Below are positions 47,390-59,353 of a DNA stretch of 64,000 nt, piece by piece. Each line of letters opens with the position of its first letter. Position 1 is the first letter of the stretch. This stretch comes from Mallotus nudiflorus (lineage: Eukaryota; Streptophyta; Magnoliopsida; Malpighiales; Euphorbiaceae), in contig CANTUR010000279.1 of assembly GCA_947683625.1 (NCBI GenBank), forward strand, positions 2,698,501 to 2,762,500, in the 5' to 3' direction. Below the pieces are notes generated by a model. That model saw only the letters and a list, made by a program, of their open reading frames with translations. It had not been told where the DNA came from and did no database searches. The translations under genes and the position numbers were made by a program.

Positions 47390-48050
47390 TTTTGTTAAAA
47401 AATATATAATAAGTGAATAAAAAAAATTGAAGAATTAAGAGAGTAAATAAAAATACGACAAAGTAAATAATTAAAAAAATATTATAGAGTATGAGAGTTG
47501 ATAAATAAATAGTTATTATATAATAGAGTGAATAATTAAATAAAAAGTATACAAAGAGAAATTACTTAATATAGAGAATTTTAAGAATTAATTTGAGAGA
47601 ATTTGATTTGTGAAGAAAAGTCTCATCATCTAGCAATTTATAGACTGTAAAATCTTTTTTTGAACTTTCTAAAATAACCCCTTAAATTCATTGTTATACA
47701 GCTATCAGAGGGGTGCAATTGTCATTTTACTTTTAATTTTTTTTAATTTATAAATAAAAATAAAAATAAAAAGCATGAAAGAGGTAGGTTTGGAACTCCC
47801 TCTCCCCCCCAGCCCTGTTTAATGATAGCTACACATATAACGAACATATGATTCATTTATTTTTATTTTTTCAATTGGTCGATTCAAAACTAGAACTAGT
47901 AGTTCTTGTTCCATGGGATGGAATCGCCCTAAACTGGTCCCCCAATCCAAGACTATTTCAAGCTTGGTTCCAAGTTTTATAGATTCCAGTTCCGTTTGAC
48001 TGGGCCAGTTTTGGTCCAGTTTCATATCCAAACCAACCTATTACAAATTC
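47390..48050 (-). other. Probable 5' terminal region of the hAT element
   Basis: Noncoding sequence upstream of the transposase start. The part at 47860-48045 repeats short words such as GGTTCC, CCAGTTCC and TGGTCCAG, which resembles subterminal repeats of plant hAT elements. I could not identify terminal inverted repeats or an 8-bp duplication, so the border is open. Confidence 0.45.
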
Positions 48051-48240
48051 CAAATTGTCTTATATTGTTTTTTACTTTCACTTGAATATCTATAAGTTCT
48101 TGTATTTATAAACTTCTAAAACTTTATTTACAAATAAATTATTTGGGAAATTTTAGAATTTGAGTCCAAAATTAATTTATTAGTTATTATCTAAGAAATA
48201 AAATTTCCATAATTTAAATCTACTTTTGATTCCTCACAAT
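48050..48240. repeat. Direct repeat X, copy 1
   Basis: ATTGTCTTATATTG, followed by TTCTTGTATTTATAA, ACTTTATTTACAA and CCAAAATTAATT, is found again in the same order and direction at 59470-59640, so the two copies flank the Tekay-like element. Confidence 0.75.
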
Positions 48241-48359
48241 TTAAGTAAAAAAATAAATAAATAAATCCAACAATGCAAAAAATCACAATTCTTCTTGAAT
48301 TGATTCAATTTAAACCCATAATATTATATCACTCCTCTAATATAAAACTAAAAGAATGT

Positions 48360-51323
48360 TGTAATAACCCGAATATTTTTAAACTATTTTATACATAAAT
48401 ATAGAGATTTCAACATTATCAGTAATTTCTATATTATGTTGCTATTATTACATTAAATTTTTATATTTAATTACTAAATTTAAAATCCTATTTGGAAACT
48501 AGTAATATATTTATTATTTCTATCTCATTTTATTTACATAGTATTATTATTATTGATTATTATTATTTTTATAGCATTATTTTTTTTCTAGAGTTATTAT
48601 TATTATTATTGTTATGTGTGTGTGTATATATATATATATAATAAAAATATATCAACTCACCCCACTTTTCTTTTTCCCCATCTCTTACTCAATTCCTTTC
48701 TTCTTCTTCTTTTTTTCTCATCTCTTCTTCATGTTGTTCCGTTCTTCTTGCCCTCTTCTTGTTGTCCTTCTCCTCTTCCAGCAACCACCATCTACTTCTT
48801 TCTTCCTCTAACAACAACACCATCAATGACAGCAACACCAACAATAACAACAACAACAACAATCACAATAGCAGTAACAACAGCAGCAACATCAGGAACA
48901 GTAAGGACAACAACATCAACGATAGCAGCAACCCTCCTTTTCCTAGGAATTCTGCTTTAGGTGAGTTCTAGGCTAAAGTAGTTGAGTTGTGAGGTTGATT
49001 TATGAGTTGTTTCTTTGTTGTTTGTTAGCTAATTTTTAGTTGTTTGCTAGTTGTTTATTTGTTGTTGTGTTATTTTAATTTTTACTTAATTAATATAATT
49101 TTTGCTTTGTTTATTTTTTTTTATATTTGGTTGATTTTTGAGTTGATCTATATGTACTTAGTTGATTTTAAATTATTTTAGTTAATTTTAATTATGGATA
49201 TTTTTTAATATTTTAATAATATAAACTGTAATTTTTGTTAATTATGTTAATTAATTATTTTAGGTTGGAATTTGAATAATTAGTGATTAGCATATTAAGT
49301 TAATAATTTCTGTGTTAATAAAATTATTTTTAGTAAATTAATATTATTTTTAAGGAATTATTATGTTTATGTGAATATTGGAATTTTGGGGGTAATTATG
49401 TAATTTGGTTGAAAATATAGTTAAATTATATTTTAAATGGTTTTAGAATTTTATAGAGTAATAGAATAACTTTTATAAATTAATTACTATTTTTAACTCT
49501 TTAATTCTAATTTTTGAAAATTATATTCAATATTAAATTATTTATTATTTTGTGATTGAGTGGGTTTTTTATTAGTTTTATAATATATTTAAGCTATTTA
49601 AATAGTTAAATGTGAATTTGACTATTTTATGATGAATAATTGTAAAATTGGATTTTATTAATATTCTATAAATTATTGGGATTTTATTATCTAATTTGGA
49701 AAAATAATTAGTTTTAATGTTTTCTTATTTAAATAAATTATATTGTGGCATTTTGAGTATTTTATAGATTTTTAATGATATTAAATTATTTAGTTTTTTG
49801 AATTATTTATATTTGGTATATTGTGAACCTCTGTTGAGGATTTGAGTAGTTCGGGATCCCAACTTGAGGTGTTGAGTTTGTGTGAATTTAGAAGTGTGTT
49901 TGCTTGCAGGATTGACTCTACTTCGGTAGAGGGATGTCCGTTTTATAGAGGAGACTCTGTTGAATTTTTGGTAGATTTCTCATAAAACGTGACATCAGGT
50001 CAATCCTAATTTTTGAATTCTGAGTCAAGTCTTCCATAGAAATTATAGAAGCTAGGGTTTTTGTTTTCTGATTTGTCATTTTCCTTTTTTATCTTTTAGC
50101 CACCCCTCTAGTCACGTCTACTAGTAGAGTTCGGACACGACATATCAAAGGTGCGCCTTCATTTTGTAAGTTAATATTTGAATTATATGTCGAGTTTTTT
50201 GAGTTAAATCATATTAAATTCTGATGAATTTATATTTACGAGATTCTAGTCAATATTCTTAAATAATGTTGCATGATTTAATTTATAGTTGATTTAATTT
50301 ATTTTTATTTTCATTATTTTATTTATTTTCATTTATTTTAAATAAACTATGGTAGAATGGGCTACTTGATAGGTTTCATTAGGACCATGTGCACACTGGT
50401 AAAATATGTGATTATATTACTAGGGCCAATGGTCTGGTGATGCTTTGCTCTCAGACATCGGCAGTAATATAAATACTGGGGCCAAAGGTCTGGTGATGGT
50501 TTACTCTCGGACACCGCTAATATAGTTAGATTAATATTTATTAAATCACTGGGGCCAATAGCCTGGTGATGCTTTGCTCTCAGACACTGCCAGTAATATT
50601 GGATTAAGTGATATGATTATGGCTATGCATCCTGGTGATGTTTTGCTCTCGGGATTCGGCAGTCTTGGATATAAGTGAGTCAAATGGCTATTATAAAAAT
50701 TGATAAATTAGGTTCTACCTAATTTTTATTTTGAAATGTTTTAAAAAGCATTTAAATATTTACTTATTTCCTTTGAAAAATGGATTTCTTATATGCATAT
50801 CAAATGATTTGAATAAAATTATGAATGTATTATTTTTATAAAAAACTTATTTAAAGGAGATTTTCAAACCGCATTCATTTCTTTATTAACTTACTCAGTG
50901 AGGTCTGACTCCCCTCAACTTATTTTTTTAGGTGTTTGGGAGTCTTCTGTTAGGCCTACTTCTCCACGCCATGTAGTGTCTTCACCGACTATCTTATATA
51001 GGTCTATATAGTTATATTTGTATTAGTGTCCATGTACCATAGTAAATAACTATATAACTGTGTATTTTAAGTTGAATATTATATACTAAGATATTATTTG
51101 TATAACTGATGATGTTATTTATTTTATGCACTATGATATTATATTTTAATTTAATTGAGAAAAATCAATTTGATAATGTGCATTATGATTTAATTATTTT
51201 ATTGTGAGGTTTTAAAGTGAATTATTCTGCATTTTTCTTTTAAGGCTTACTACGGGTTTCGATAGCTTTAAGCTTTCCCATTCCCTACTGCTGGTCACGT
51301 GCCCCCGGGTTCAGGTCATGACA
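48360..51323 (+). repeat. 5' LTR of the Tekay-like element (2964 bp)
   Basis: It starts TGTAATAACC and ends CAGGTCATGACA. It contains a TATA-rich promoter-like run at 48628-48650, a C/A-rich (CAA)n stretch at 48800-48930 and four stem-loop repeats at 50414-50667. Confidence 0.92.
50414..50667 (+). repeat. Four stem-loop repeats in the 5' LTR
   Basis: Units of about 55 bp start near 50414, 50473, 50545 and 50619. Each has an ACTGGGGCC-like start, the word GGTGATGCTTTGCTCTC and a GCCAGT-like end, so that the ends can pair (clearest in ATTACTxGGG/GCAGTAAT). They lie well downstream of the TATA region, so they would be in the RNA leader. Confidence 0.8.
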
Positions 51324-51327
51324 AAGT

Positions 51328-51340
51328 TAGTATCAAAGCT
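51328..51340 (+). other. Primer binding site
   Basis: TAGTATCAAAGCT is one base from the TGGTATCAAAGC initiator tRNA-Met site used by this lineage, and lies 4 bp after the LTR. Confidence 0.8.
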
Positions 51341-51505
51341 TTGGCTCATTTTTCATGCTTTTGACCATTGATGTATGTCTTTTCTCATATTACTATAGTA
51401 CTTAGGTTGTTATCTATTATTTATAGATTTCCCTATCCTTAGGATTCTGCATATGTGTCTGTGTTCTTGTTTGGTTTTGAATTTGGGTTTTCTTATCTTT
51501 TCAAA

Positions 51506-53010
51506 ATGAGGCATGCTTGGAATGCCCCTACCGTTGATGTAGAGCTTGATGACGGTGAGCAGTCATTTCAAGATGAGATTCTCCCTCATGCCCCTTGACC
51601 TGAAGGTAGGGGTAGAGGTAGAGGTAGAGGTAAGGGTAGAGGTAGGGGTAGAGCTAGATTTATAGCAGCTTAGAGGCAGGATTAGCCTCAGGTAGAGCCT
51701 CAGATTCCAATAGAGGATCCTGTAGCTTTTGCAACTGGTATGGTGGGTATTAATAAGGGCTTCGCAACTCTTAATCAGGTAATGCCCATAGTGCAGCAGA
51801 TGCTTCAACGACAGAATCAGGGGATGTCTGATGTAGATATGGCATTGTTATACTATATAGTGGGGCGAGTCTCTTTTGATGGTACTGGAGACGCATTGGA
51901 TTTCATTAACACCATTGAGTCCAGGACTAGATCTGGATATTTGGATTATTAGAGGATTATGATAATGGAGTTATCCATCTCAGCGGCAGGTCAGGACTGG
52001 TTCATGCAGTCTATTCAGCCTTTCATGACCACGATGACATGGTTGGGTTTTAAGAAGCAATTTATGAGATTCTTTTATCCTTCATCTATAAGAGAGAACT
52101 ACATATGGTAGCTGCTTAATATCGATAGGAGAGATCGATCAGTTGAGGACTACACTCGGGAGTTTTATAGATTGATAAGACATGCTGAGGATGTGAGGCA
52201 GGATGTTGCCAGAGCAATGGAGCTATATGTGACTGGGTTAGGCCCAGCTTATATCAGTATTCGACTAGAGGGTCGTAGTCTAGAGAGTGTTGTGAAGGAG
52301 GTGAGACAGTTAGAGCGGAGGCACATCCGACATGGCACCATACCTGACTCGTATGATAGTGACATTATCAGACTTGTTCAAAGAGTGCATCAGCTAGTAT
52401 TTCAGATAGGCAGCATGAGTGCACAGTTAGCAGGTCCTTCTTAATAAAGCAGACAGTTCATAACACATCAGACTAGTAGGCACCACCTTACTCAGGATCG
52501 CAAGAGTAGTAAGGATGTTAGATTTGGTGGTAGTGCTAGCAGCAGCAGTGGACAAAGCTCTAGACATGGCAGTTCTAGGTCTGGAGCTAGTGCGTGTGCC
52601 ACATGTGGGCGAGAGGGTCCTTGTCATTTAATGCTAGGAGCGTGTTTCAAATGTGGTCAGTTTGGACATTTTGTTAGAGCTTTTTTAAACTATGGATTCC
52701 AGTCATCCTTTGCTCAGGGATCTTCACCTTATGTTGTCCAACCTTTGCAGTAGGTGCCTTAGCAGTATTAAGCACACATATACCCTGAGCAATGACTGAT
52801 ATAGTTTCTGAGTCAGCAAGGCCGAGGCAAAGGACATACTCAGCTATTCACCTCACAGCAGCCAGGATGTGGACAAGCTAGGGTCTTCACTTTAACTCCT
52901 CAGGATGTGCAAGCATCCAATGTTTTGGTAGCAGGTATTATTCTCGCCTATTGCTCTGAGGCTAGAGTCTTATTTGATCCGGGCGCTACGTATTCATTTG
53001 TATCTCCTTT
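51506..53010 (+). pseudogene. Tekay-like gag and protease
   Basis: From the ATG at 51506 (MRHAWNAPTVDVELDDGE) one frame runs to about 53010 with no frameshift. It includes an Arg/Gly-rich stretch (51600-51655), the gag core (DALDFINTIESRTRSG, YTREFYRLIRHAEDVRQD), a zinc knuckle CFKCGQFGHFVRA near 52645 that has lost its last Cys, and protease FDPGATYSFVS near 52975 (DSG changed to DPG). The frame is broken by twelve stop codons, each one C-to-T change from a Gln or Arg codon. The protease continues in another frame to 53211 (DMILGIDWL). Confidence 0.85.
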
Positions 53011-53499
53011 GTTTGCTTTAAAGTGGCTTATCTTCCTTCCAAGATGAGTTTTCCTTTATCTGTTTTGACTCTGTTTAGTGATGAGTTGGACACAGATATT
53101 TTCTTTCCATCTTGTCATATATTGGTTGAAGGTAGAGAGTTATTAGCAGACTTAGTCATTCTGGATGTGATTGAGTTTGATATGATTCTAGGAATAGATT
53201 GGTTGTCCTAGTATTATGCTTTTATGGACTGTCAAGTGAAAGAAGTAATTTTCAGAATTCCAGGTGAAGAGGAATTCAGATTCTTAGGTAGTGAGAGTTT
53301 CCTGCCTCATAATCTTATTTCTACTATTACATTTAAGAATATGCTTAGTAGAGGCTATTAAGGCTATCTAGTTATAGTCAGAGATGTTCAAGTAGAAATG
53401 TGATCATTAAAAAGGGTACCATTGGTATGTGAATTCTCGGATGTTTTCCAAAGGAGTTACTTGGATTACTGTCGAATAGAGAGATAGAATTATGTATTG

Positions 53500-54790
53500 A
53501 TGTTGTTCCTGGTACAGATCCTATCTCTATGCCATCTTATAGGATGGCACCTGCAGAGTTGAAGGAGCTGAAAGAGCAATTGCATGAATTATTGGATAAG
53601 GGTTTTATTCGGCCTAATACATCTCTTTAGGGTGCTCCGATTCTTTTTGTGAAGAAGAAGGATGGTAGTCTTCAACTCTGTATTGACTACAGACAATTGA
53701 ACAAGGTTACCATTAAAAATAAGTATCCATTCCCTAGGATTGGTCATTTATTTGATTAGTTGCAAGGAGCTCGATATTTCTCTAAGATTGATTTGAGATC
53801 TGGGTATCATTAACTGAGGATTAGAAGTGAGGATGTACCCAAGTCAGCATTTTGGACTAGGTATAACCACTATAAGTTCCTAGTGATGTCCTTTGGGTTG
53901 ACTAATGCCCTAGCAGCTTTTATGGACTTAATGAATAGGGTGTTTAGGCCATTCCTGGACTGATTTGTAATTGTGTTTATTGATGATATTTTGGTTTATT
54001 CCAAGAATAAGGTGGAGTATGCGATGCATTTAAAATTGGTGCTACAGACTTTGAGAGAGCACCAATTATATGACAAGTTTTCAAAATGTGAGTTCTAGTT
54101 AGACCAAGTGGCATTCTTAGGCCATGTGGTGTTTAAAGATGGCATTCAGGTGGATCTTAGGAAGATAAAGGCGATCACTGAGTGGCCAAGACCTACAATG
54201 GTTACTAAAGTAAAAAGTTTTCTAGGTTTAGCGAGCTATTACAGGAGATTTGTAAAGGATTTCTCCAAGATTGTCGTGCCTTTGACCAGACTGACCTAGA
54301 AAAATGTTAGATTCGTGTGGACTGATAGATGTGAGGAGATTTTCTAGTTGCTTAAGGATTTATTGACTTCAGTTCTAGTGCTGACTTTTCCTTTTAGTGA
54401 CGATGGATACACGGTATATTATGATGCTTCCTGTATAGGATTGGGTTGTGTGCTAATGCAGAATGGTAGAGTGGTTGCTTATGCTTTAAGGCAGTTAAAG
54501 AGGCATGAGTAGAATTATCCTACTCATGATTTAGAGATGGTAGCAGTTGTATTCACACTGAAGATTTAAAGGCATTATCTGTATGGTGTCACTTGTGAAA
54601 TATACACAGACCATAAGATCTTGAAGTATATCTTCGAGTAGAGATATTTGAACCTAAGGCAAAGAAGATGGATGGAACTTCTGAAAGACTATGATTGTTT
54701 AATTCTTTACCATCCAGGCAAGGCGAACACGATAGCTGATGCGTTGAGCAAAAAATTAGTAGGCAGTCTTGCCCATATTAGTACTGGGAG
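53500..54790 (+). pseudogene. Tekay-like reverse transcriptase and RNase H
   Basis: RT blocks in order: ISMPSYRMAPAELKELKEQL (53524), KKKDGSLQLCIDYRQLNKVT (53650), SKIDLRSGYH (53780), and the catalytic box VFIDDIL near 53975. Then AFLGHVVFKDGIQVD and FLGLASYYRRFVKDFS (54108-54280) mark the RT-connection region. RNase H shows YDASCIGLG near 54420 and ADALSK near 54738. At least two frame changes and several TAG stops disrupt it. Confidence 0.85.
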
Positions 54791-54887
54791 GAGGCCAATT
54801 ATTTAGGAGTTGCATGAGCTTATTAATTAGGGTTTGCAGTGGAAAGTGACTAAGAAATGCCTTATAGCTCAGTTAAGAGTATGATCA

Positions 54888-55720
54888 GTGTACTTAGACA
54901 GAGTTAAGGCATCTCAAAGGAGGGACCCACAACTACAGAGAATTATGTTTAAGGTGAAACGGGATCAATCTAGAGAGTTCATGATTGATAATAAGGGTGT
55001 TCTACGCTTAGGTACTCAGTTATGTGTGTTAAACGTTGATGATATGAGGAAAGAGATCTTAAAAGAGGCACATTTTTCTGCTTACAATATTCATCCAGGT
55101 TCTACCAAGATGTATTATAATTTAAAGGATACATACTGGTGGAATGGAATGAAGAAGGATGTTGTAAAATTTGTATCTAGGTGTCTCATATGTTAGCAGG
55201 TGAAACTATAGCATTAAAGGCCCTCAGGATTATTACAGCCCATGCCTATCCTAGAGTGGAAGTGGGATATGATTGCCATGGATTTTGTGACTGGTTTTCC
55301 TTGGACGATAAGTGGATTTAATGCAATTTGGGTGATCATTGATAGGTTAACTAAGTCAACTCACTTTTTGCCAGTTAAGAAGACATACTCCACTGACAGA
55401 TTGACACGGTTGTATGTTAGCAGAATTGTTTATCTTCATGGAGTTCCAGTGAGCATAATATCTAATAAAGGAGCCACTTTTACATCAGTTTTCTGGCAAG
55501 AGTTACATAAAGCCTTGGGTACAAGGTTAGACTTCAGTATAGCATTCCATCCTTAAATTGATGGTCAGTCTGAAAGGACCATTTAAACTTTAGAGGATAT
55601 GCTCATATTGTGTGTAATGGATTTTGGAGGTCAGTGGGATAACCACTTACCACTAATTGAATTTGCATATAACAATAGTTATCATGCAAGTATTAAAATG
55701 GCTCCGTATGAAGCATTGTA
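54888..55720 (+). pseudogene. Tekay-like integrase
   Basis: The H2C2 zinc domain is HFSAYNIHPGSTKMYYNLKD with CLIC at its end (55070-55196). The catalytic core follows with WDMIAMDFVTGFPW (55265) and VIIDRLTKSTHFLPVK (55332). The block VPVSIISNKGATFTSVFWQE (about 55445) has Asp changed to Asn in the usual SDRG motif. FGGQWDNHLPLIEFAYNNSY follows. A few stops break the chain. Confidence 0.85.
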
Positions 55721-55829
55721 TAGTAGGAAATGTATATCACCTTTATGTTAGGAAATTGGTAAGAGATAGTTGACAGGTCTAGAGTTGGTGTAGATTACTT
55801 CTGAGAAAGTTCCTATCATTTAGCAAAGG

Positions 55830-56300
55830 TTGAGAATAGCTTTCAGCAGGCAGAAGAGTTATGCTGATCCTAGAAGGAAAGATGTTTCCTTTCTAGTTGG
55901 AGATATGGTGTTTTGGAAGGTGTCTTCAATGAATGGAGTTATGAGGTTCGATAAGAAGAGTAAGTTGGTTCCAAGATACATTGGACCTTTCGAGATACGG
56001 TCACGAGTTGGTGAAGTGGCCTATAGACTGGTGTTGCCACCTAAGTTATCTTGAATCTACCTAGTGTTCCATGTATCTATGCTGAGAAAGTATATTCCTA
56101 ATCCTTCTTATGTACTTTAGCCTCAAGCAGTGGAGCTTAGTGAAGATTTTCCTTACGAGGAGTATTCAGTGGCGATTGTGGATCGCCAAGTTCATCAGCT
56201 TTGCTCTCGGGAGATTTTGATGGTGAAAGTGCTTTGGAGTAACCACACAGCAGAAGATTGTATTGGGAGACAGAATCTGAGATGCAAGTCGCTTATCCCT
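55830..56300 (+). pseudogene. Integrase C-terminus with chromodomain-like tail
   Basis: MRIAFSRQKSYADPRRKDVS, VGDMVFWKVS and RYIGPFEIRSRVGEVAYRL are the GPY/F-type C-terminal region. After a stop, IVDRQVHQLCSREILMVKVL followed by WSNHTAEDC is the chromodomain-like segment typical of Tekay/Del elements, thought to guide insertion to heterochromatin. Confidence 0.8.
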
Positions 56301-56368
56301 ATCTTTTTCATCAATAAACCTTGTATTTCTTTGCTTTTCTTTGAAATTCAAGGACAAATTTCTATAAC

Positions 56369-56377
56369 GAGGGAAGA
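56369..56377 (+). other. Polypurine tract
   Basis: GAGGGAAGA precedes the 3' LTR, and AAGGACAAATTTCTATAACG just upstream is the usual motif of this lineage. Confidence 0.75.
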
Positions 56378-56378
56378 C

Positions 56379-56664
56379 CGTAATAACCTGAATATTTTTA
56401 AACTATTTTATACATAAATATCGAGATTTCAACATTATCAATAATTTCTATATTATGTTGTTATTGTTACATTAAATTGATATACTTAATTACTAAATTT
56501 AAAATACTATTTGGAAACTAGTAATATATTTATTATTTCTATCTCATTTTATTTACTTAGCATTATTATTATTATAGCATTTTTTTCTAGAGTTATTATT
56601 ATTATTGTTATATGTGTGTGTTATGTATGTGTATATATATATATTGTGTGGCTTATATTGAGTG

Positions 56665-56701
<37 letters not shown>

Positions 56702-59353
56702 ATAAAAATATATCAACCCACCCCACTTTTCTTTTTGCCCATCTCTCATGCAATTCCTTTCTTTTTTTTTTTTTCACTTCTCTTCTTCATGCTATCTCAT
56801 TCTTTTTGCCCACTTCTTACTGTCCTTCTCCTCTTCCAACAACCACCATCTACTTCTTTCTTCCTCTAACAACAACACCATCAACAACAACAACAACAAC
56901 CACGATAGCAGCAACAGCAGGGACAACAACATCAAGGATAGCAGCAGCCCTCCTTGTCCTAGGAATTCTGCTTTAGGTGAGTTCTAGGTTGATTTAGTTG
57001 AGTTGTGAGGTTGATTTTTGGGTTTTTTTGTTGTTGTTTATTAGTTAATTTTCAGTTGTTTGTTACTTGTTTATTTGTTATTGTGTTTATTTTAATTTTA
57101 GTTAATTAATATAATTTTTGCTTTATTTATTTTTTAATATTTGATTGATTTTTGAGTTGATCTATATGTACTTAGTTGATTTTAAATTACTTTAGTTAAT
57201 TTTAATTATGGGTACTTTTTAATATTTTAATAATATAAATTGTAATTTTTGTTAATTATGTTAATTATTTATTTTTGGTTGGAATTTGAGTAATTAGTGA
57301 TTAGTATATTAAGTTAATAATTTCTATGTTAATAAAATTATTTTTAGTAAATTAATATTATTTTTAAGGAATTATTATGTTTATGTGAATATTGAAATTT
57401 TGGGGGTAATTATGTAAGTTGGTTGAAAATATAGTTAAATTATATTTTAAATGGTTTTAGAATTTTATAGAGTATTAGAGTAATTTTTATAAATTAATTA
57501 TTATTTTTAACTCATTAATTCTAATTTTTGAAAATTATATTCAATATTAAATTATTTATTATTTTGTGATTAAATGGGTTTTTGATTAGTTTTATAATAT
57601 ATTTAAGCTATTTAAATAGTCAAATGTGAATTTAACTATTTTATGCTGAATAATTGTAAAATTGGACTTTATTAATATTATATAAATTATTGGGATTTTA
57701 TTATCTAATTTGGAAAAATAATTAGTTTAAATGTTTTATTATTTAAATAAATTATATTGTGGCATTTTGAGTATTTTATGGATTTTTAATGATATTAAAT
57801 TATTTATTTTTTGAATTATTTATTTTTTTGTGGATTGTGAACCTCGGTTGGGGATTTGAGTGGTTCGGGGTCCCAACCCGAGGTATTGAGCTTGTGTGAA
57901 TTTAGAAGTATGTTTGCTTGTAGGATTGACTTTACTTCGGTAGAGGAATATCCATTTTATAGAGGAGACTCTGCTGAATTTTTTATAGATTTCTCGTAAA
58001 ACGTAACATCGAATCAATCCTAATTTTTGAATTCTGAGTCAAGTCTTCTTTAGAAATTCTAGACGTTAAGGTTTTTGTTTTCTAATTTGTCGTTTTCCTT
58101 TTTTGTCTTTTATTCGCCCTTTAGTCGCGTCTACCAGTAGAGGTCAGACACGACATATCACAGGAGTGCCTTCATCTTGTAAGTTAATATTTGAATTGTA
58201 TGTCGGGTTTTTCGAGTTAAATCATATTAAATTCTGACGAATTTATATTTACGAGATTATAGTCGGTATTCTTAAATAATGTTGCATGATTTAATTTATA
58301 GTTGATTTATTTTATTTTTATTTATTTTCATTTATTTTAAATAAACTACGGTAGAATGGGCTACCTGACGGGTTTCATCAGGATCGTGTGCGCACCAGTA
58401 AAATATGTGATTATATTTGATTATATTACTGGGGTCGATGGTCTAGTGATGCTTTGCTCTCGGACATCGCCAGTAATATAATATTTGATTATTTAATAAA
58501 TATTGGGGCTGAAGGTTTGGTGATGGTTTGCTCTCTCACACCGCCAGTATAGTTGAATTAATATTTTATTAAATCATTGAGGCCGAAGGTCTGGTGATGC
58601 TTTGCTCTTGAACATCGCCAGTGATATTGAATTAAGTGATGTGACTGTGGCTGTACATACTGGTGATTCTTTGCTCTTGGGATCCGGTAGTCTTTGATAT
58701 AAGTGAGTCGAATGATTGTTATAAAAATTGATAAATCGGGTTCTACCTAATTTTTATACTTAAATGTTTTAAAAAGCATTTAAATATTTATTTATTTCCT
58801 TTGAAATATGGATTTCTTATATGTATATCAAATGATTTGAATAAAATTATGAATATATTATTTTTATAAAAAACTTATTTTAAAGGAGATTTTCACACCG
58901 TATTCATTTATTTATTAACTTACTCAGTGAGGTCTGACTCCCCTCAACTTATTTTTTTAGGAGTTTGAGAGTTTTTTATTAGGCCTACTTCTCTACATCG
59001 TGTAGCTTCTTCACCAATTATCTTATGTAGGTCTACATAGTTGTATTTGTATTAGTGTCTGTGTACCGCAATAGAAAACTGTATAACTGTGTATTTTAAG
59101 TTGAATATTATGTACTGAGATATTATTTATATAACTGATGATGTTTATTTATTTTATGCACTATGATATTGTGGTTTAATTTAATTGAGAAAAATCAGTT
59201 TGATAATATGCATTATAATTTAATTATTTTATTGTGAGGTTTTAACGTGAATTATTCTGCATTTTTCTTTTAAGGCTTACTACGGATTTCAGTAACTTTA
59301 AACTTTCACATTCCTTAGTGCCGGTTACGTGCCCTCGGGTTCGAGTCGTGACA
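56379..59353 (+). repeat. 3' LTR of the Tekay-like element (2975 bp)
   Basis: It is collinear with 48360-51323 with scattered substitutions and small indels. The first base has changed (CG instead of TG) and it ends GAGTCGTGACA. The stem-loop repeats recur at 58431-58695. Open frames at 56612-56987 are translations of its C/A- and T/C-rich low-complexity part. Confidence 0.92.

Larger units (their letters stand above)
48360..59353 (+). mobile_element. Complete Tekay/Del-like Gypsy retrotransposon (10,994 bp)
   Basis: LTRs lie at 48360-51323 and 56379-59353, with PBS at 51328-51340, PPT at 56369-56377, and flanks AATGT (48355-48359) / AATGC (59354-59358). Domain order is gag, protease, RT, RNase H, integrase and a chromodomain-like tail, which marks the Tekay/Del chromovirus lineage. 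Many stops are present and the LTRs have diverged. Confidence 0.92.

Noticed and set aside
48616..48971. Overlapping frames of 65-114 codons rich in Thr/Ser/Asn/Leu
   Set aside because: Translations of T/C-rich and (CAA)n low-complexity sequence in the 5' LTR; all three frames are open, and the same pattern recurs in the 3' LTR at 56612-56987.
50414..50667. Regularly spaced repeats that could suggest a CRISPR-like array
   Set aside because: The repeats are inexact, the between-repeat parts are also related, the array is duplicated in the other LTR, and the setting is a plant retrotransposon.
56195..56215. GCTTTGCTCTCGGGAG inside the chromodomain-like tail resembles the LTR stem-loop word
   Set aside because: It is part of a conserved coding block (QLCSREI) of the lineage; the match is short and probably chance.
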